Positions 6,718 to 8,242 of a stretch of DNA of 8,242 bases are shown here, piece by piece. Source of the stretch: SIG440 sp045645905. Its GTDB lineage: Bacteria > Bacillota > Clostridia > Monoglobales > Monoglobaceae. Location: assembly GCA_045645905.1 (NCBI GenBank), contig JAZRJT010000062.1:1-8242 (forward strand). Reading direction: 5' to 3'. A model generated the notes under the pieces. The model did not search any database and was not told where the DNA came from. It worked only from the letters and a program-made list of their open reading frames with translations. How positions within the stretch are numbered: the stretch's first letter is position 1; every line of letters starts with the position of its first letter. A program made the translations under genes and the position numbers.

Positions 6718-7098
6718 ATGGAAAAGAAAATTTGTATTTTATATGACAACAAAGTGTGCGACAATTGCGGCGAGTGTAATATGTGCGACCTTGACCCCAA
6801 AAAGGTTTGCGACAGTTGCGGTGCTTGCCTTGATATGGACAGCGATTATAACACCCTTGATGTAGATTTGACAATGGAAGAGAGTGACGAGCCTGAGATG
6901 CTCAGCTTTGAGGAACTTTTCCCCGATGAAGCCTTTGGCGGTGACAGAAACTGGGAAGATGACGATGACGAAGAATATGATGACATCGATGATTATGATG
7001 ATTTTGACAATGCCGACGGCTTTTATGAGGAAGAAGAGTTTGATTATGATGACGAGGATGATGGTTTAGGTCGGGATTTTGGTGAGCTTTTTGAATGA
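6718..7098 (+). CDS. small eight-cysteine, acidic-tail protein of unknown function
   Basis: This 126-residue protein matches no family I can name. Residues 1-41 hold all eight Cys (6, 14, 17, 20, 23, 31, 34, 37) in CxxC spacing, built on a duplicated unit, KVCDNCGEC (12-20; written from K12) and KVCDSCGAC (29-37). Eight Cys could make two four-Cys sites for Zn or an Fe-S cluster. Residues 43-126 are about half Asp/Glu (41 of 84) with only two basic residues, probably disordered. Two similar short motifs, FEELF (64-68) and FGELF (121-125), flank the acidic run and look like docking motifs. There is no signal peptide or membrane segment. AGAGGT precedes the ATG by seven bases, and the gap to the pseudo-peptidase is 20 bases, so it is the last gene of the operon. 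A metal-related or adaptor role for the M42 complex is inference from context only. Confidence 0.85.
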   Translation: MEKKICILYDNKVCDNCGECNMCDLDPKKVCDSCGACLDMDSDYNTLDVDLTMEESDEPEMLSFEELFPDEAFGGDRNWEDDDDEEYDDIDDYDDFDNADGFYEEEEFDYDDEDDGLGRDFGELFE

Positions 7099-7141
7099 TA
7101 AGAAAACGACTGTATCCGACAGATACAGTCGTTTTCTTATC
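7097..7141. terminator. 20-bp bidirectional terminator, peptidase operon / birA
   Basis: A perfect 20-bp stem (7097-7116 with 7122-7141) encloses a five-base loop. The AAGAAAAC / GTTTTCTT part gives a T-rich run at the 3' side on both strands. The stem starts within the TGA of the acidic-protein gene (7096-7098) and contains the TAA of birA (7139-7137 on the minus strand), so one element ends both convergent genes with almost no spacer. Confidence 0.9.
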
Positions 7142-7934
7142 TTGTGAAGTTTTTACTATGTAAACTGATTTCACCTGATTTTAATGTTACGATTTTACCG
7201 TTCTCAAGGTTTACAATCAAATTTCCTTCATTATTAATGTCGGTTGCAACTCCGGAATAGGTTTTACCATCTTTGGTAAAATCTATTTTTTTGCCTAAAA
7301 CAAGCGAATGTCTTTTATATTCGCCAATCAATTCCCGACTTCCGCAAAGATTTTGCAGACGAACAAATTCTGCTATCACATTTCCTGCGATAACGCTACG
7401 ATTAATATTATCGCCCAAAGAACCGGCAATGGCACTAAGTTCTTCAGGGAAATTTTGAGTTGATATATTTATACCGATGCCAACTACAATATAGTCAATG
7501 ACTCCTGAATTTGTTCCTGCTTCTGCCAGGATGCCGCAAATTTTTCTTCCCTCAAGAAAGATGTCGTTTACCCATTTGATTTGCGATTGCTTGTGGTAAA
7601 GCTTCTCAATTGAACGGCAAACAGCAACCCCTGCGGCAATTGTTAATGCTACAGGCTCAAGAGGGGCATTGTCAGGTCGCAAAATAATACTCATATACAA
7701 TCCTGTGCCTGATGGTGAATAGAAGTCTCTGCCCAATCGGCCCCTACCTGCAGTTTGCTTGTCGGCGATGACTATTGTATTGTGTTTTGCACCATTTTGA
7801 GCAAGCTCTTTTGCGTATGTATTGGTGGAATTTACAGTTTCCAAGATGAATATATCACTGATATTTATACCATCAAGATGGTTGCATACAGCCTTTGTGG
7901 ATAAATCCGTGGTGGTAAAGTTGAGTTCTTTCAT
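7137..7934 (-). CDS. birA: biotin-[acetyl-CoA-carboxylase] ligase, monofunctional
   Basis: This 265-residue cytoplasmic enzyme makes biotinyl-5'-AMP from biotin and ATP and transfers biotin to the lysine of carboxyl-carrier domains. The catalytic domain carries STNTYAKEL (36-44), the biotinyl-AMP loop GRGRLGR (63-69), KWVNDI with the key lysine (120-125), KICGILAE (131-138) and VGIGINI (151-157). A C-terminal SH3-like BPL_C segment follows (about 213-260, GKKIDF to GEISLH). There is no N-terminal helix-turn-helix domain, so this is a class I ligase that should not repress biotin genes. The start is the ATG at 7934, with GAGGT nine bases upstream. The open frame runs on to 8213, but that part has no family similarity and covers the promoters. 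The gene is monocistronic, with its own promoter. Confidence 0.93.
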   Translation of the reverse strand: MKELNFTTTDLSTKAVCNHLDGINISDIFILETVNSTNTYAKELAQNGAKHNTIVIADKQTAGRGRLGRDFYSPSGTGLYMSIILRPDNAPLEPVALTIAAGVAVCRSIEKLYHKQSQIKWVNDIFLEGRKICGILAEAGTNSGVIDYIVVGIGINISTQNFPEELSAIAGSLGDNINRSVIAGNVIAEFVRLQNLCGSRELIGEYKRHSLVLGKKIDFTKDGKTYSGVATDINNEGNLIVNLENGKIVTLKSGEISLHSKNFTR

Positions 7935-7966
7935 TATAATATAACCTCGTGCTGAAATATATGATA

Positions 7967-7994
7967 AGTATAACACAAAACACACCGATGTCAA
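7967..7994 (-). promoter_or_regulatory. promoter of birA
   Basis: On the minus strand TTGACA (7994-7989) and TATACT (7972-7967) are 16 bases apart, with TGT before the -10 making it an extended element. It lies about 33 bases before the ATG. No palindromic BirA operator is seen around it. Confidence 0.78.
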
Positions 7995-7999
7995 TAAAT

Positions 8000-8019
8000 A
8001 AAATTTTTTAAAATTTTTT
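8000..8019 (+). repeat. tandem 10-mer A/T tract, possible UP element
   Basis: AAAATTTTTT occurs twice back to back. It starts 31 bases and ends about 11 bases upstream of the -35 box at 8031, and the repeat length of one helical turn should give intrinsic bending. This is where RNA polymerase alpha subunits contact strong promoters. It also lies upstream of the birA promoter on the other strand. Confidence 0.55.
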
Positions 8020-8030
8020 GCAAAAAGGTA

Positions 8031-8059
8031 TTGACAAGAGTAGAGAAGTGTGTTAATAT
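8031..8059 (+). promoter_or_regulatory. strong outward promoter P1 (rRNA-operon-like)
   Basis: TTGACA (8031-8036), a 17-base spacer ending in TGT, and TAATAT (8054-8059). It points out of the window to the right and has no open reading frame behind it within the window. It is the first of two tandem promoters, an arrangement typical of Firmicutes rRNA operons. Confidence 0.75.
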
Positions 8060-8090
8060 AGACGAGTTGCGCCGATTGAGGGCAGTCAAG

Positions 8091-8120
8091 AAAAGTTTTT
8101 AAAAAAAGTTTAAAAAAAGA
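8091..8120 (+). repeat. phased A-tracts upstream of P2
   Basis: Runs of A or T recur about every ten bases directly before the second -35 box, including two heptameric A-runs (8101-8107 and 8112-8118). Together with 8000-8019 they give both promoters an A/T-rich upstream element. An inverted repeat GTCAAG (8085-8090) and CTTGAC (8121-8126) brackets this stretch and includes the -35 box of P2. Confidence 0.5.
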
Positions 8121-8121
8121 C

Positions 8122-8151
8122 TTGACAAGATAGTGGTTGGTGTGATATATT
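8122..8151 (+). promoter_or_regulatory. strong outward promoter P2 (rRNA-operon-like)
   Basis: TTGACA (8122-8127) and TATATT (8146-8151) with an 18-base spacer and TGA before the -10 (extended type). P1 and P2 share the start TTGACAAGA and a GTGTG before the -10, so one may be a duplicate of the other. The product lies beyond the window; a 16S rRNA gene is the most likely guess. Confidence 0.75.
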
Positions 8152-8156
8152 AGATA

Positions 8157-8210
8157 GGCTCTCTCGAAAAGAGGAGTGGCCAAAAAAAACAGGGCTCCCG
8201 AAAAAGGAGA
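8157..8210 (+). other. untranslated leader with two similar small hairpins
   Basis: The RNA made from P2 begins near here. Two related units, GGCTCTCTCGAAAAGAGGAG (8157-8176) and GGCTCCCGAAAAAGGAGAC (8193-8211), can each form a short stem with a purine-rich loop. No start codon with a ribosome binding site follows, and 8212-8242 shows nothing I can identify. An rRNA leader processing or antitermination region is possible. Confidence 0.4.
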
Positions 8211-8242
8211 CATCGTCGAGTTTTTTGGGAAGAAGAAGCAGT

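Noticed and set aside
6955..7070. Low-complexity GATGAC/GAAGAA-rich tract considered as a DNA satellite repeat or CRISPR-like array
   Set aside because: There is no fixed period or spacer structure; it is codon-level repetition encoding Asp/Glu in an intact frame.
6902..7174. His/Arg-rich minus-strand frame opposite the acidic protein
   Set aside because: The His-rich composition is simply the complement of the GAT/GAC/GAA repeats of the acidic tail. The frame also crosses the terminator.
7935..8213. N-terminal extension of the biotin ligase frame by 93 residues
   Set aside because: The extension covers the birA promoter and outward promoter P1, has no biotin-ligase or helix-turn-helix similarity, and ATG 7934 has a ribosome binding site and gives the normal length.

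Overview
The window is a chromosomal segment from a low-to-moderate GC Gram-positive bacterium, most likely an anaerobic Clostridia member (gut Oscillospiraceae/Lachnospiraceae-like). The basis is strong GGAGG-type ribosome binding sites, near-consensus TTGACA/TATAAT promoters, GTG and TTG starts, a CCA-encoding tRNA gene and the protein families present. No mobile element, CRISPR array or phage gene is visible.

Layout from left to right. Positions 1-95 hold no convincing gene but can fold into a three-way-junction-like set of hairpins, possibly an unknown structured RNA or a dispersed palindromic repeat. A tRNA-Pro(UGG) gene lies on the minus strand (138-214) with its own consensus promoter and terminator. 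Divergent from it is a MATE-family multidrug/Na+ antiporter (416-1780, +). This converges, over a shared hairpin terminator, on a Na+/phosphate cotransporter-PhoU fusion protein (1846-3606, -). A divergent promoter region (3607-3772) then starts a four-gene plus-strand operon: three tandem M42-family metallopeptidase paralogs (3773-4804, 4797-5810, 5807-6697; the coding regions overlap by 8 and 4 bases) and a small eight-cysteine, highly acidic protein (6718-7098). A 20-bp perfect hairpin that touches both stop codons separates this operon from a convergent birA-type biotin-protein ligase (7137-7934, -) lacking the repressor domain. The last ~240 bases carry two tandem consensus promoters reading out of the window, each preceded by phased A-tracts, like the start of an rRNA operon or another strongly expressed stable RNA.

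The most interesting part is the M42 operon. The first two proteins keep all metal ligands and the catalytic glutamate. The third keeps the family fold signature but has lost four of five metal ligands and the catalytic glutamate, so it looks like a dedicated pseudoenzyme. It is followed by an unrecognised protein with a duplicated Cys cluster (two potential metal sites), an acidic tail and two FxELF motifs. Because M42 enzymes assemble into large TET oligomers, I infer a hetero-oligomeric peptidase with a non-catalytic subunit and a metal-binding accessory protein. That inference is untested.
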